A stretch of 49,015 nucleotides of DNA from Candidatus Peribacteraceae bacterium. GTDB taxonomy: Bacteria > Patescibacteriota > Gracilibacteria > Peribacterales > Peribacteraceae. A program made the translations under genes and the position numbers. Below the pieces are notes generated by a model. It was not told the origin of the DNA. It did not search any database and worked only from the letters and a program-made list of their open reading frames with translations. Of the stretch, positions 25,181 to 33,472 are shown piece after piece. Location: the NCBI GenBank assembly GCA_028703835.1, contig JAQVMB010000010.1, forward strand, positions 1-49,015, in the 5' to 3' direction. Each line of letters opens with the position of its first letter. The stretch's first letter is position 1.

Positions 25181-26284
25181 TCATGCCCTCTTCCTCCCCA
25201 GCAACCCCACCGCGAACCACGTGGAGATGGGCACGGCCAGGAGCAGCGCAGAGCTGCCCACGAGCGTGCGGATGATTTCCTCCGCCAAGAACTCGCTGTT
25301 GAGCGTCACCCACAGCGGCTGGCCGACGTCCGCGGTGAAGAGGAGCAGGAGCGGCAACGACGCGCCGGCGTAGGCCAATGCGAGCGTATTGATGAGCGAC
25401 GCGATGTGCTCCCGCCCCACCGAGAATCCCGCCCGCAGGAGCGCGGCCCTGCCCAGCGCCGGATTGGCTTTGTGCACCTCGTCGACGGCGGCCGTCTGCG
25501 CCGTGGTGATGTCGTCCAGCACGCCCAGCGTGCCGATGATGATTCCCCCGAGCAGCAATCCCCGCAGGTCCACGTTCCCGAATCCCCCGCCCTGCAGGAA
25601 CAGCGCCTCCTCCGACCCCATCCCGAAGAGCCGCGCCACCCGCACGAACACGAACGCGAGCACGACCGAGCACGCCAGCGTCACCGCCGTGCTGAGGAAC
25701 GCCACGGACGTGCGACGGGTGAAGCCGTGGGCGAGGAACAGCGACGTGCACGCGATGGCCACGGAACCGACCAAGCTGACGAGCACGGGATTGGACCCGC
25801 GCGCGATGAACGGCACGACGTAGAACACGAGAATGAGGATGCTCACCGCAAGCCCCAAGAGCGACCGCAGGCCCGTCAGGCGCCCGAAGATCACGGTCAA
25901 GATCAAAAAGAACACCAGCAACATGCCCATGCCCGGCAACCGGTACCGCTCGGCGGCCACGTACTCCACGGATCCGTCCACCTTCACGAGCATGCGCGCC
26001 ACCACCGTCTCCCCGGCCCCCAGGCGCATCCCCTCCCTGTCCCCGATCACGGCATTCTCCAGCAGGATTTCCTCCCCCTTCTCCGCCCCGTCGAGCAGCC
26101 GCAACCGCACCTGCTGCAGCGTCCGCTCCATCCCGCCCGCGTCGCTGCGCTCCTCCCGCACGATCTCCATAACCCGGGCGCGGACGAAGCTCTCGCCGGG
26201 CTCCGGGGCCACATCCTGCGCAAGGGAGGACGGCAGGAACGCAAGGAACGCCGCAAGGCCGAAAGCGAGGGACAATCGTCGCAT
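25181..26284 (-). CDS. YibE/F family membrane protein
   Basis: A 367-residue protein with a signal peptide (MRRLSLAFGLAAFLAFLPSS), an extracytoplasmic beta-rich region and about seven or eight membrane helices. The conserved YibE/F core is seen in LLLGGIIIGTLGVLDDITTAQ followed by AAVDEVHKANP, and in LINTLALAYAGASLPLLL. The family is widespread, of unknown function, and suspected to transport something. The ATG at 26284 begins the signal peptide; the open frame further upstream is low-complexity and not credible. A TACACT lies about 24 bases upstream on the minus strand. It is followed by relA after 109 bases. Confidence 0.85.
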   Translation of the reverse strand: MRRLSLAFGLAAFLAFLPSSLAQDVAPEPGESFVRARVMEIVREERSDAGGMERTLQQVRLRLLDGAEKGEEILLENAVIGDREGMRLGAGETVVARMLVKVDGSVEYVAAERYRLPGMGMLLVFFLILTVIFGRLTGLRSLLGLAVSILILVFYVVPFIARGSNPVLVSLVGSVAIACTSLFLAHGFTRRTSVAFLSTAVTLACSVVLAFVFVRVARLFGMGSEEALFLQGGGFGNVDLRGLLLGGIIIGTLGVLDDITTAQTAAVDEVHKANPALGRAALLRAGFSVGREHIASLINTLALAYAGASLPLLLLFTADVGQPLWVTLNSEFLAEEIIRTLVGSSALLLAVPISTWFAVGLLGRKRA

Positions 26285-26370
26285 ACGCAATGAGGGGGAA
26301 CGCACACAGTGTAGCGCCCTCCCGCCCCCTCCCGGCTGGATGCACCACGCCATCGATGTCCTGGACGCAT

Positions 26371-26721
26371 TCAGCGCTCGTTCCTCCATCCCCGCATTAT
26401 CTGGAGCTGCGGCACGAACGTGCCCGTGCCGTTCCATTGCATCACGGGAGGCCCGAAGCGGCCTCCACCCATCATCCAACCGACGCCGCCCCCCTGCCAA
26501 CGCACCCCGTAGAACAGCGCGAGGTACGTGAGGACGCACAGGAAGATTCCCGCGACCACGAGCAGCCAGCCCCACTTCCACAGCTGTTTCTCGGAGAGAT
26601 GTTTGAACGCCCACATCAGGAGCAGGATCGCCCCGACCGTCCCCGCGATGGCGGAGAGCACGTGCAAACCGCCGAGGAGGAAGAAGCCGGGTCCGCCGCC
26701 GAACAGGAAGGGATGCAACAT
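26371..26721 (-). CDS. Hypothetical membrane protein
   Basis: A 116-residue protein with two helices (HVLSAIAGTVGAILLLMWAF and WGWLLVVAGIFLCVLTYLAL) and a Gly-rich tail containing GWMMGGGRFGPP. No family is recognised. The ATG at 26721 is preferred over 26748 because TAGACT (26729-26734, minus strand) ends seven bases before it. It is leftward, upstream of the YibE/F gene with an 86-base gap. Confidence 0.65.
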   Translation of the reverse strand: MLHPFLFGGGPGFFLLGGLHVLSAIAGTVGAILLLMWAFKHLSEKQLWKWGWLLVVAGIFLCVLTYLALFYGVRWQGGGVGWMMGGGRFGPPVMQWNGTGTFVPQLQIMRGWRNER

Positions 26722-26728
26722 GAAGGAC

Positions 26729-26734
26729 AGTCTA
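26729..26734 (-). promoter_or_regulatory. -10 element of the 116-aa membrane protein gene
   Basis: TAGACT on the minus strand, seven bases before the ATG at 26721; predicts a leaderless mRNA. Confidence 0.42.
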
Positions 26735-26837
26735 CACCCGCGCACCATCCATTTTGGTTTACATCTGCGAAAAGAACGGATGACCCCCTTCGATCAACAC
26801 AAGATCCAAAGCGGATACAAACCATCGCGGCAATGGC

Positions 26838-26843
26838 TATACT
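26838..26843 (+). promoter_or_regulatory. -10 element of the frameshifted Fic gene
   Basis: TATACT ending six bases before the ATG at 26850. The position where transcription would begin is the A of the start codon. Confidence 0.5.
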
Positions 26844-26849
26844 TCACCT

Positions 26850-27484
26850 ATGACAAACCGGTATGACGTGTCAGGCGGCAGTGAAATGGAATTCGCGGAC
26901 AGGGCAAAGAAAGTCCTGGTGAACGAAAAAGGGATTACTGTCCTGCGGGAATTGCAACATGCCGAGGAACTGGCGCTCAGTGCCGCTTATGAAATTCTCT
27001 TGGGAGAAGTGCGCACGGATACGCCCATGTCCGCCGAACTTTTCCGCCATGTCCACGAACGCATCTTCGGAGAACTGTACGTATGGGCAGGAAAATGGAG
27101 AACGGTCTACATCCGCAAAGGTTCCACCGTCTGGCCTCCCCCGGACCATCTGGAAAAAGCCATGCGTACGTTCGAGCGTGAAGTATTGCAGCGCTATCCG
27201 GCCGAAAAACTCAAGGAAGATGATGATTTCTGTGCCGCAGCGGGTCAGCTCCAGGGGAATTCCTTGCCATCCACCCCTTCCGGGAAGGGAACGCACGCAC
27301 CGTCAAGCTCTGCACCGACCTGCTGGCCACCCAAACGAAAAGGCCCCTGCTCCTCTACGATATGAGCGCATCGGGACGACAGCAATACACGAAAGCGGCC
27401 ATCGCTGCCCTCCGCGCAAAAAACTATCAACCAATGACGACGATCATGCGAAAGGCGCTCCTCAGCGCGCAGAAAGGCGCTTGA
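26850..27484 (+). pseudogene. Fic/DOC-family AMP-transferase, broken by a one-base frameshift
   Basis: The first frame gives a normal Fic N-terminal part (FRHVHERIFGELYVWAGKWR, then VYIRKG) up to QLQGN near 27257. The Fic core motif then continues in another frame: LAIHPFREGNARTVKL, through to the TGA at 27482-27484. Adding one G to the four-G run at 27254-27257 would restore QLQGEFLAIHPFREGN, so a single-base loss in a homopolymer explains the break. Without repair the product is 171 residues with a nonsense tail and no active site. The motif has Ala where the second Gly of GNGR is usual. Read error, phase variation and true decay are all possible. Confidence 0.8.
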
Positions 27485-27644
27485 GCTTCCGCGACACTTT
27501 TTGCTTCATCTGCCTGGAAAATTTGGGCAATCCCTCGATGACACTGTTGCGTTCGGCGACATCCAAAATGCGCGCATGCCGATCCGACGCTTTGCGCAGA
27601 TAGGGAGAATGCTGCCGGAGAAGGGTGCCTTTGCCAAAAGTCAT
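27462..27644 (-). CDS. Small basic protein next to the Fic gene
   Basis: A 60-residue, strongly basic frame (FSRQMKQKVSRKLKRLSAR at the end). Its 3' end overlaps the last 23 bases of the Fic frame on the opposite strand. A TGC-TATACT extended -10 at 27654-27659 lies nine bases before the ATG. No family is recognised. Position opposite a toxin-type gene recalls small antitoxins, but nothing in the protein shows that function. Confidence 0.5.
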   Translation of the reverse strand: MTFGKGTLLRQHSPYLRKASDRHARILDVAERNSVIEGLPKFSRQMKQKVSRKLKRLSAR

Positions 27645-27684
27645 GCTGCACTCAGTATAGCAGATTTGATCATCCCCGACTACA

Positions 27685-27710
27685 AAAAGAGCGCCTCGCG
27701 GCGCTCTTTT
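27685..27710 (-). terminator. Rho-independent terminator of the LamG/RTX gene
   Basis: A perfect 11-bp stem (AAAAGAGCGCC with GGCGCTCTTTT) and a TCGC loop. On the minus strand it ends in a T-run, 26 bases after the RTX gene stop. It would also separate that gene from the next leftward promoter at 27654-27659. Confidence 0.8.
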
Positions 27711-27735
27711 CACTTCTCTCTCGAAACGAACCGCA

Positions 27736-29160
27736 TCAGGACCTATACCAGTCACCGAACGGGAAGCCTTTTCCGAAGAACCGGAACATCTTGGGCTTCT
27801 TGTCCTTGGATGCCGACGGCTGCTGCACCGCACAGTCACGCACCACGTTCTTTCCTTTGCCGAGAACGCAGGTATTGGACCCCGCGCCGCCCTTCACGAT
27901 GTTGCCGCCGTTGCCCAGCGTGATGCGGTCGTCGCCATCATCGCCGTTGACGATGTTGCGTCCGTTGCCGCCCGTGATGACATCGTTGCCCTTGCCGCCG
28001 TACACGACGTTGTTGCCGTTCCCGGCGCAGATGACGTCATCGCCGTCCTTGCCGAAGATAATCCCCGGACGATCCGTCCCGACGATCACATCCTTCCCGT
28101 CCGTTCCCATCAGCACGCTGCCGTAGCGCCTCCCGTCCATCGGCCCGCCCTTGATGGTCCTGCCCTGCACATAGACCGTCGCGGTCTGGCCGTTGCACTG
28201 GGGGATGGCGAAGACAGAAGAACTGCTCGACCTGGACGAGACACTGGAAGAAGAAAGGCTGCTGCTTGATGAGGAGGAAACCGAAGAAGCCGAAGAAGCC
28301 GAGGAAACCGAGGAAGAAGAAACCGACGACCCGGAAGACACGGAGGAAACCGATGGCGAGCTGCTTGCGTTGCCGCAGCCGTCTGCGAGATTGTCCACTT
28401 CCGATGCCGACAGCGCGCGACCGTAGATGCGCACGTCATCCAGCGTTCCGCGGTACGGATTCGCTCCGGTGTACTTCCCGATCGTCAGGCGGCCGCTCGT
28501 GCCGATGTCGCCCACCGCCGCAGTCTGCGAGCCCTTCAGCACGCCGTCCACGTAGGTGTCGATCGTCAGGTTGTCGCCGCTCCTGGTGTACACGCCCGCG
28601 AGATGGTGCCACCGGTCATCCAGCACCGTGGCGGCCTTCGCCGCATCGTTGGAACCTGCGGAACCCAACGCCAAAAAGTTCACGGTGTTATTCGCGTAGA
28701 GGTACAAACCCCACCCGCGCGAACCGTTGTAGGTGCCCAGCACCCCGCGGTTGCCCCAGTCGGACGCCGTCTTGGTGAAGAGCGACACTGTAAAATTCCC
28801 CGTCGGGAACGAAAAGGCATTGCCGTTCACATCCACGTAATCATCCGTCCCGTCGAAGGAGAGCGCGGACGGATTGGGCGCGATGACGGACGTCCCGTCG
28901 GTCCAGGACGGACCATTCACGAGCGTGCCCGTGTGGCCGTTGCCCGTGGCATCGGCCGCAGTCGTGCCGGTGTTCTCGTCCAGCTTCCAGTAGCCGTCCA
29001 GGTTCGCCGTGCTGACGGGCGAACAACCGGACGTCTGCGCCCACGCGGTGGAAAACGACGCCGCGGTGATGCTTGTGAGCAGGACGGAGGCGACCAATGC
29101 CCCCAGCCAACGCTCGGCCGGTGCTGTCTCCTCTGCATGCTTCTCGTGCGCATGAGACAT
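27736..29160 (-). CDS. Secreted LamG-domain protein with Ser-rich linker and RTX calcium-binding repeats
   Basis: A 474-residue exported protein. A signal or anchor helix (ALVASVLLTSITAASFSTAWA) is followed by a concanavalin-A-like LamG domain (about 50-260; NLDGYWKLDENTGTTAADAT, GRLTIGKYTG, YRGTLDDVRIYGRALSASEV). A pure Ser/Val/Ala linker of about 50 residues follows, then RTX-type repeats with the G-G-x-G-x-D-x-(I/V) pattern (GGKGNDVITGGNGRNIVNGD). The LamG fold often binds sugars; RTX repeats fold on calcium outside the cell. It is a plausible surface adhesin or host-contact protein. The ATG at 29160 precedes the signal region; the open frame upstream is not convincing. Confidence 0.85.
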   Translation of the reverse strand: MSHAHEKHAEETAPAERWLGALVASVLLTSITAASFSTAWAQTSGCSPVSTANLDGYWKLDENTGTTAADATGNGHTGTLVNGPSWTDGTSVIAPNPSALSFDGTDDYVDVNGNAFSFPTGNFTVSLFTKTASDWGNRGVLGTYNGSRGWGLYLYANNTVNFLALGSAGSNDAAKAATVLDDRWHHLAGVYTRSGDNLTIDTYVDGVLKGSQTAAVGDIGTSGRLTIGKYTGANPYRGTLDDVRIYGRALSASEVDNLADGCGNASSSPSVSSVSSGSSVSSSSVSSASSASSVSSSSSSSLSSSSVSSRSSSSSVFAIPQCNGQTATVYVQGRTIKGGPMDGRRYGSVLMGTDGKDVIVGTDRPGIIFGKDGDDVICAGNGNNVVYGGKGNDVITGGNGRNIVNGDDGDDRITLGNGGNIVKGGAGSNTCVLGKGKNVVRDCAVQQPSASKDKKPKMFRFFGKGFPFGDWYRS

Positions 29161-29334
29161 AGAAAATGATGGGGAAGAAAAATACGGACGCAGCCTGTCG
29201 TACGTCGGCCGCGCGGAAAGGTAACCGTCATACCCATCTCCCCTCTCCCCCTCAACCCTTATCCCCCACTTTTTTGCCGCCCGCTCTGATGTCGCGGACG
29301 CTGATGGCACACTTGGAGCTTGTCGGAGCCGTGT

Positions 29335-29389
29335 TCCCCTCTCTTCACACATGCGGGAAGTGAATGGTAATGCAAAGATGTGAAGAGGG
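29335..29389 (+). repeat. CCCCTCTCTTCACA repeat, copy 1, with inverted partner
   Basis: TCCCCTCTCTTCACA then TGCGGGAAGTG, nearly identical to 29890-29923. CTCTTCACA (29341-29349) also pairs with TGTGAAGAG (29379-29387). No gene is seen in the 278 bases between the RTX and RhuM starts; this repeat fills its right half. Confidence 0.65.
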
Positions 29390-29438
29390 ACGGGCACACA
29401 TCTTGCGCCACGGGTGTACTCCTGTACACTCATCTCCT

Positions 29439-29939
29439 ATGTCGGACCAATCCATGCGGCAATCGGACTTCCTGCTCTACACCTCCCCGCAGGGGGACGT
29501 GAAAGTGGACGTCTTCTTCCAGGACGAAACCGTTTGGCTCACGCAGAAACGGATGGCGGAACTGTTCGGGGTGGATCGCACCGTGATAACCAAACATCTT
29601 GGAAACATATTCGAAAGCGGCGAGCTGCGCGAAAATTCAGTATGTGCAACTTTTGCACATACTGCGGAAGATGGAAAAACCTACCAAACGACATACTACA
29701 ATCTCGATGCCATCATCTCCGTCGGTTACAGGGTCAATTCCGCGCAGGCGACGCAATTCCGCATCTGGGCGACGAAGACGCTGCGAACATTCATCATCAA
29801 AGGATTCGCGCTGGACGAAAACCGCCTGAAGAACGGATCCCGCTTCGGCAGAGACTTTTTCGAAGAACTGCTCGAGAAAATCCGGGAGATCCCCTCTCTT
29901 CACATGTGCGGGAAGTGGGGTGGGGTAGGGAGATGTTAG
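29439..29939 (+). CDS. RhuM-family protein, truncated
   Basis: A 166-residue fragment of a RhuM-like protein, with LYTSPQGDVKVDVFFQDETV, WLTQKRMAELFGVDRTVITK, NIFESGELRENSV and the YYNLDAIISVGYRVNSAQAT segment. Family members are typically about twice as long. Here the frame runs from LEKIREI into the second copy of the CCCCTCTCTTCACA repeat, giving the unrelated tail PSLHMCGKWGGVGRC. RhuM proteins are common in accessory regions and their role is unclear. TACACT at 29425-29430 lies eight bases before the ATG. The fragment is probably non-functional, but the helix-turn-helix-like N-terminal part is intact. Confidence 0.8.
   Translation: MSDQSMRQSDFLLYTSPQGDVKVDVFFQDETVWLTQKRMAELFGVDRTVITKHLGNIFESGELRENSVCATFAHTAEDGKTYQTTYYNLDAIISVGYRVNSAQATQFRIWATKTLRTFIIKGFALDENRLKNGSRFGRDFFEELLEKIREIPSLHMCGKWGGVGRC
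29890..29923 (+). repeat. CCCCTCTCTTCACA repeat, copy 2
   Basis: TCCCCTCTCTTCACA-TG-TGCGGGAAGTG; differs from copy 1 by two bases in the middle and by its right edge. The RhuM frame is cut at its left edge. Confidence 0.65.
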
Positions 29940-29961
29940 GAGGAGTGAACAAGGAAGAATC

Positions 29962-29993
29962 AAAGTTAAAGTATAAGCGGCTTCTTTAACTTT
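29962..29993 (+). repeat. 10-bp inverted repeat at the left edge of the AT-rich island
   Basis: AAAGTTAAAG and CTTTAACTTT separated by 12 bases; a perfect hairpin or protein-binding dyad about 140 bases before the restriction gene. The rest of 29940-30134 is AT-rich with no gene. Confidence 0.5.
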
Positions 29994-30134
29994 AGCATTC
30001 GATAGTAAACTGACTTTGAACTGTGGATCAGAAAAGGAAACGGCGAATGTTTGAGCAGATTTGCGCCATATAGGCGAGTGAAGACGGAAAATGACTCTTT
30101 CCTCATGTAAATTATTCCAGTAAATTTTTACACA

Positions 30135-33100
30135 ATGGCTTCACTCTTCAAAAATAACGTTCTGAAGGACAGGCTGATTACTTCAATAGTGCCTCGCTTT
30201 GATGAGAAGATTAATATTGTGAAGGAATGGCACAAGAGATTGCTGGATAAATCACTACTGCAGAAGACCGAGACTCAATGTGAACAGGCATTTAATGATG
30301 ATTTCTTTGTGAAGATCCTTGGATACACCCGATTTCCTTCGGAAAGATATACTATTGAGGTCAAAGCAAAAGTTGAGACATCAGGAGGACAAAAGCCAGA
30401 TGCCGCGCTCGGTTTTTTTGAGCCAAAGGGAAATAGAGTCCAATGTGTTTGTGAAATAAAAGATGCAAATACTTCTTTGGACAAACCGCAACAGCGTGAA
30501 GGGAATCTCACTCCTGTTCAGCAAGGGTTTAAATATAAACCGCAGTATAGCAATTGTGGGTTTGTGATTGTTACGAATTTCAGAGAAATTCGACTCTATA
30601 GAGACACAATGCACGACTACGAGCGTTTCACGCTGGAAGAGTTGGCTGACCCGAAAGATGATTATCGTAGTTTTCGCAAATTTTATTATCTTTTCAGTGC
30701 TGACCATTTCATCGCAGAAAGTGGGAAGAGCGTGACCGAAGAATTGTTGGCTGCAATCCGCATCGAGCAAGAACAAATTACAAAGGAATTTTATAATGAA
30801 TACCGTGATCTCCGGCTTCAATTGATAGGAAACATCCGTCAAAACAATTCCAGTTTGTCGTTTGATTCGATAGTGGAGAAAGCCCAGAAGATCCTCGATC
30901 GAATGGTTTTCATCGTCTTCTGTGAAGATGCAGGTTTGCTTCCCGAAAATAAACTCGCTTCGCTTGTTCTTAAAGCAGAGAATGTGGGATTGGGATTCTC
31001 AGTGTGGAACATCATGAAGGAGTACTTCCTTGCCGTTGATCATGGGAACGTTCGGATGGAAGTTGAGCCTGATGGCTATAATGGTGAGTTGTTTAAACCA
31101 GATGCCCTGTTGGATTCATTGCAGATCGATGACTCTGTTTGCAAAGAAATTGTTCGTTTGGGAAATTTCAATTACAACGAAGATCTACCCGTCAATATTC
31201 TTGGTCACATCTTCGAACAATCCATCACTGATATTGAAGAACTTAAGACCATGAATGCGACTGCAGATCAAAATGTCTTGCCCTCAAAACGTAAAAAGGA
31301 GGGAATTTATTACACGCCGGAATATATTGTGGACTTCATTGTCGGCTCTACTCTTGGGAAGCATCTTGAGGAACTAGAAGCAAAAATGCTTGAAAAGCAT
31401 AAGGCGAAAGATGATATTCAAGATAAGAACTATCAGAAGCGTACAATCGCTGCATATACGGAGTATTTGGAAGAGATAGGCAAAATAACTGTGCTCGATC
31501 TAGCCTGTGGCAGCGGTGCATTTCTTGTGAAGGTTTATGATTATTTGAAGAAAGAACATGATCGAGTTTCGCAAATTCTTGAAGAACTGACTGGCGTTCA
31601 CAAAAAAACCGCGATGGATGATATGGTCAAAACGCTCCTCCATCAAAACATTTACGGTGTAGATCTAAATTCTGAGAGCGTAGAGATAACCAAACTTTCC
31701 TTATGGCTGAAGACAGCACAGAAGGGAAAAAAGCTGCAAGAGCTGAAAGAAAATATTAAGTGCGGAAATAGTCTGATCGATGATTCCTCGATCGATGTGC
31801 GAGCATTCGATTGGCAAAAAGGATTTTGCGAGATTCTTGATGGAGGCGGTTTTGACGTAATTGTTGGTAACCCCCCTTACGTCGGCGAAAAAGGTAATAA
31901 AGATATTTTCCAGCCGATCCATCAGGGCGAATGGGGTTCTAAGTTCTATCATCGCAAAATGGATCTTTTTTATCTCTTTTTTCATCGGGGATTAGATCTT
32001 CTGAAAAAGGATGGCAGATTAGGGTTCATCACAACGAATTATTTTATTACAGCTGACTGTGCAATTAATCTGAGAAAAGACTTAAAGCAGCGTTCCGTAA
32101 TAGAGAAAATTGCGAATTTCAATGAAATCAAAATCTTTGAAGATGCAAAAGGTCAACATAATATGATTACCATTCTTCAAAAGGGACAAAAACCTGATTT
32201 TGAAGCCTGTAGTATCGATTTTCACGAAAAAAATCTTTCTCTTTCTGAGGCTTTGAATGTCACTTCTGTTATGCGAGAAGGTGTAAGTATTTCGTACGTA
32301 AAACAAAAAGATTTGTATGAGGGTGATAGTTTTTTGCTGCGGCCTCAAGGCACAGATTCAAGTAGCTCCAAGGGGAATTCTCTTTTGGCTAAGATTAAGC
32401 AGGCAGGAGAGAAATTATCACAGCATTGTGAGATATTTGGAGGTGTAGAAACTGGTTCAGACAAAGTAACTGAGTCGTTATTAGAGAATGCTCTACTGAA
32501 AGGTAATATCCGAAAAGAAGATTTAACAAAATATAAGTTGAATGAAGGAATATTCATTCTGAGTGAAGAAGAAATAAATGAGCTTGGATTAAGTGCAGAC
32601 GAAAAAAAATTGGTTAAGAAATGGTACAAAAGTTCGGACATTTTTCCCTATGGATATTCTCACTCAGACAAAGAATTTTTGCTTTATGTAGATAGCCAAG
32701 TAGACATCACTAAGTACCCAAACATTCAAAAACATTTCTTAAGATTTAGACCATTGCTGATATCAAGAGAGCAGGCAAAAAATGAGGAACATAATTGGTA
32801 TTGCATTAGAGGGTCGAAAAGAAAATTTTATTCAAAAGGACAATATCTTGTTTGTCCTTACCGTAACAAAAAAAATTCGTTTGCGTATTCAGACTCAGAG
32901 TTTTTTTCAAGCAGAGATGCATATGGGATTATTATTAAAGAGGATTCAAAAAATAAAATAGGTTATAAATTTTTATTGGCTCTTCTCAATTCAAGGCTAT
33001 CTTTCTTTTGGCTATCAAATCGTGGAAAGAAAAAAGGAGAGATTCTTGAAATGTACCAAGAGCCTCTTTCAGAAATTCCGATTGTAGTGCCTGAAATTGA

Positions 33101-33461
33101 TTTACAGGAGCCCCTTGTTAATAAAGTGGATACTATCGTTAAGCTTTATAGTGTATTAGATACAAACAAACATAAAGTAATCCGAATAATTACTGCGGAG
33201 TACTCAATCGGACAGTGGCCATCCAAGTTAGATTGTTTCTGGGAGCTTTCTTTCGATGACTTTCTCAAGGCTCTCAAGCTCAAAGGCATATCACTGCAAA
33301 AGAAACAGGAACTCATGGAATATTTCGAGAAACAAAAAGAGGATCTATTCCCTATTGCAGACAATATCGATCATTTGCAGCAAGAAATTGATGAGATGGT
33401 ATTTGATTTGTACGGACTGACAAATGAAGAAAAAGAAGTTGTACGCAAAGTGTCCTCGTAA
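30135..33461 (+). CDS. Type IIG restriction-modification enzyme (fused endonuclease and N6-adenine methyltransferase)
   Basis: An 1108-residue single-chain enzyme. A PD-(D/E)XK-type nuclease region is N-terminal (Asp89 in KPDAALGFF; Glu107-x-Lys109 in CEIKD). A helical connector leads to the gamma-class adenine methyltransferase: GIYYTPEYIVDFIVG (about 389-403), motif I LDLACGSGAFLVKVYDYL (from about 454) and catalytic NPPY (about 578). The C-terminal third is the target-recognition part, with ALLNSRLSFFW and a helical tail. The gene is much more AT-rich than both sides and richer in Lys, Ile and Asn codons, a clear sign of transfer. A Fic gene follows after 11 bases. Recognition sequence unknown. 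Confidence 0.9.
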   Translation: MASLFKNNVLKDRLITSIVPRFDEKINIVKEWHKRLLDKSLLQKTETQCEQAFNDDFFVKILGYTRFPSERYTIEVKAKVETSGGQKPDAALGFFEPKGNRVQCVCEIKDANTSLDKPQQREGNLTPVQQGFKYKPQYSNCGFVIVTNFREIRLYRDTMHDYERFTLEELADPKDDYRSFRKFYYLFSADHFIAESGKSVTEELLAAIRIEQEQITKEFYNEYRDLRLQLIGNIRQNNSSLSFDSIVEKAQKILDRMVFIVFCEDAGLLPENKLASLVLKAENVGLGFSVWNIMKEYFLAVDHGNVRMEVEPDGYNGELFKPDALLDSLQIDDSVCKEIVRLGNFNYNEDLPVNILGHIFEQSITDIEELKTMNATADQNVLPSKRKKEGIYYTPEYIVDFIVGSTLGKHLEELEAKMLEKHKAKDDIQDKNYQKRTIAAYTEYLEEIGKITVLDLACGSGAFLVKVYDYLKKEHDRVSQILEELTGVHKKTAMDDMVKTLLHQNIYGVDLNSESVEITKLSLWLKTAQKGKKLQELKENIKCGNSLIDDSSIDVRAFDWQKGFCEILDGGGFDVIVGNPPYVGEKGNKDIFQPIHQGEWGSKFYHRKMDLFYLFFHRGLDLLKKDGRLGFITTNYFITADCAINLRKDLKQRSVIEKIANFNEIKIFEDAKGQHNMITILQKGQKPDFEACSIDFHEKNLSLSEALNVTSVMREGVSISYVKQKDLYEGDSFLLRPQGTDSSSSKGNSLLAKIKQAGEKLSQHCEIFGGVETGSDKVTESLLENALLKGNIRKEDLTKYKLNEGIFILSEEEINELGLSADEKKLVKKWYKSSDIFPYGYSHSDKEFLLYVDSQVDITKYPNIQKHFLRFRPLLISREQAKNEEHNWYCIRGSKRKFYSKGQYLVCPYRNKKNSFAYSDSEFFSSRDAYGIIIKEDSKNKIGYKFLLALLNSRLSFFWLSNRGKKKGEILEMYQEPLSEIPIVVPEIDLQEPLVNKVDTIVKLYSVLDTNKHKVIRIITAEYSIGQWPSKLDCFWELSFDDFLKALKLKGISLQKKQELMEYFEKQKEDLFPIADNIDHLQQEIDEMVFDLYGLTNEEKEVVRKVSS

Positions 33462-33472
33462 CCCATTTTTTT

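Noticed and set aside
28193-28426. Very acidic plus-strand frame rich in Glu
   Set aside because: It is the complement of the Ser-rich linker of the LamG/RTX protein.
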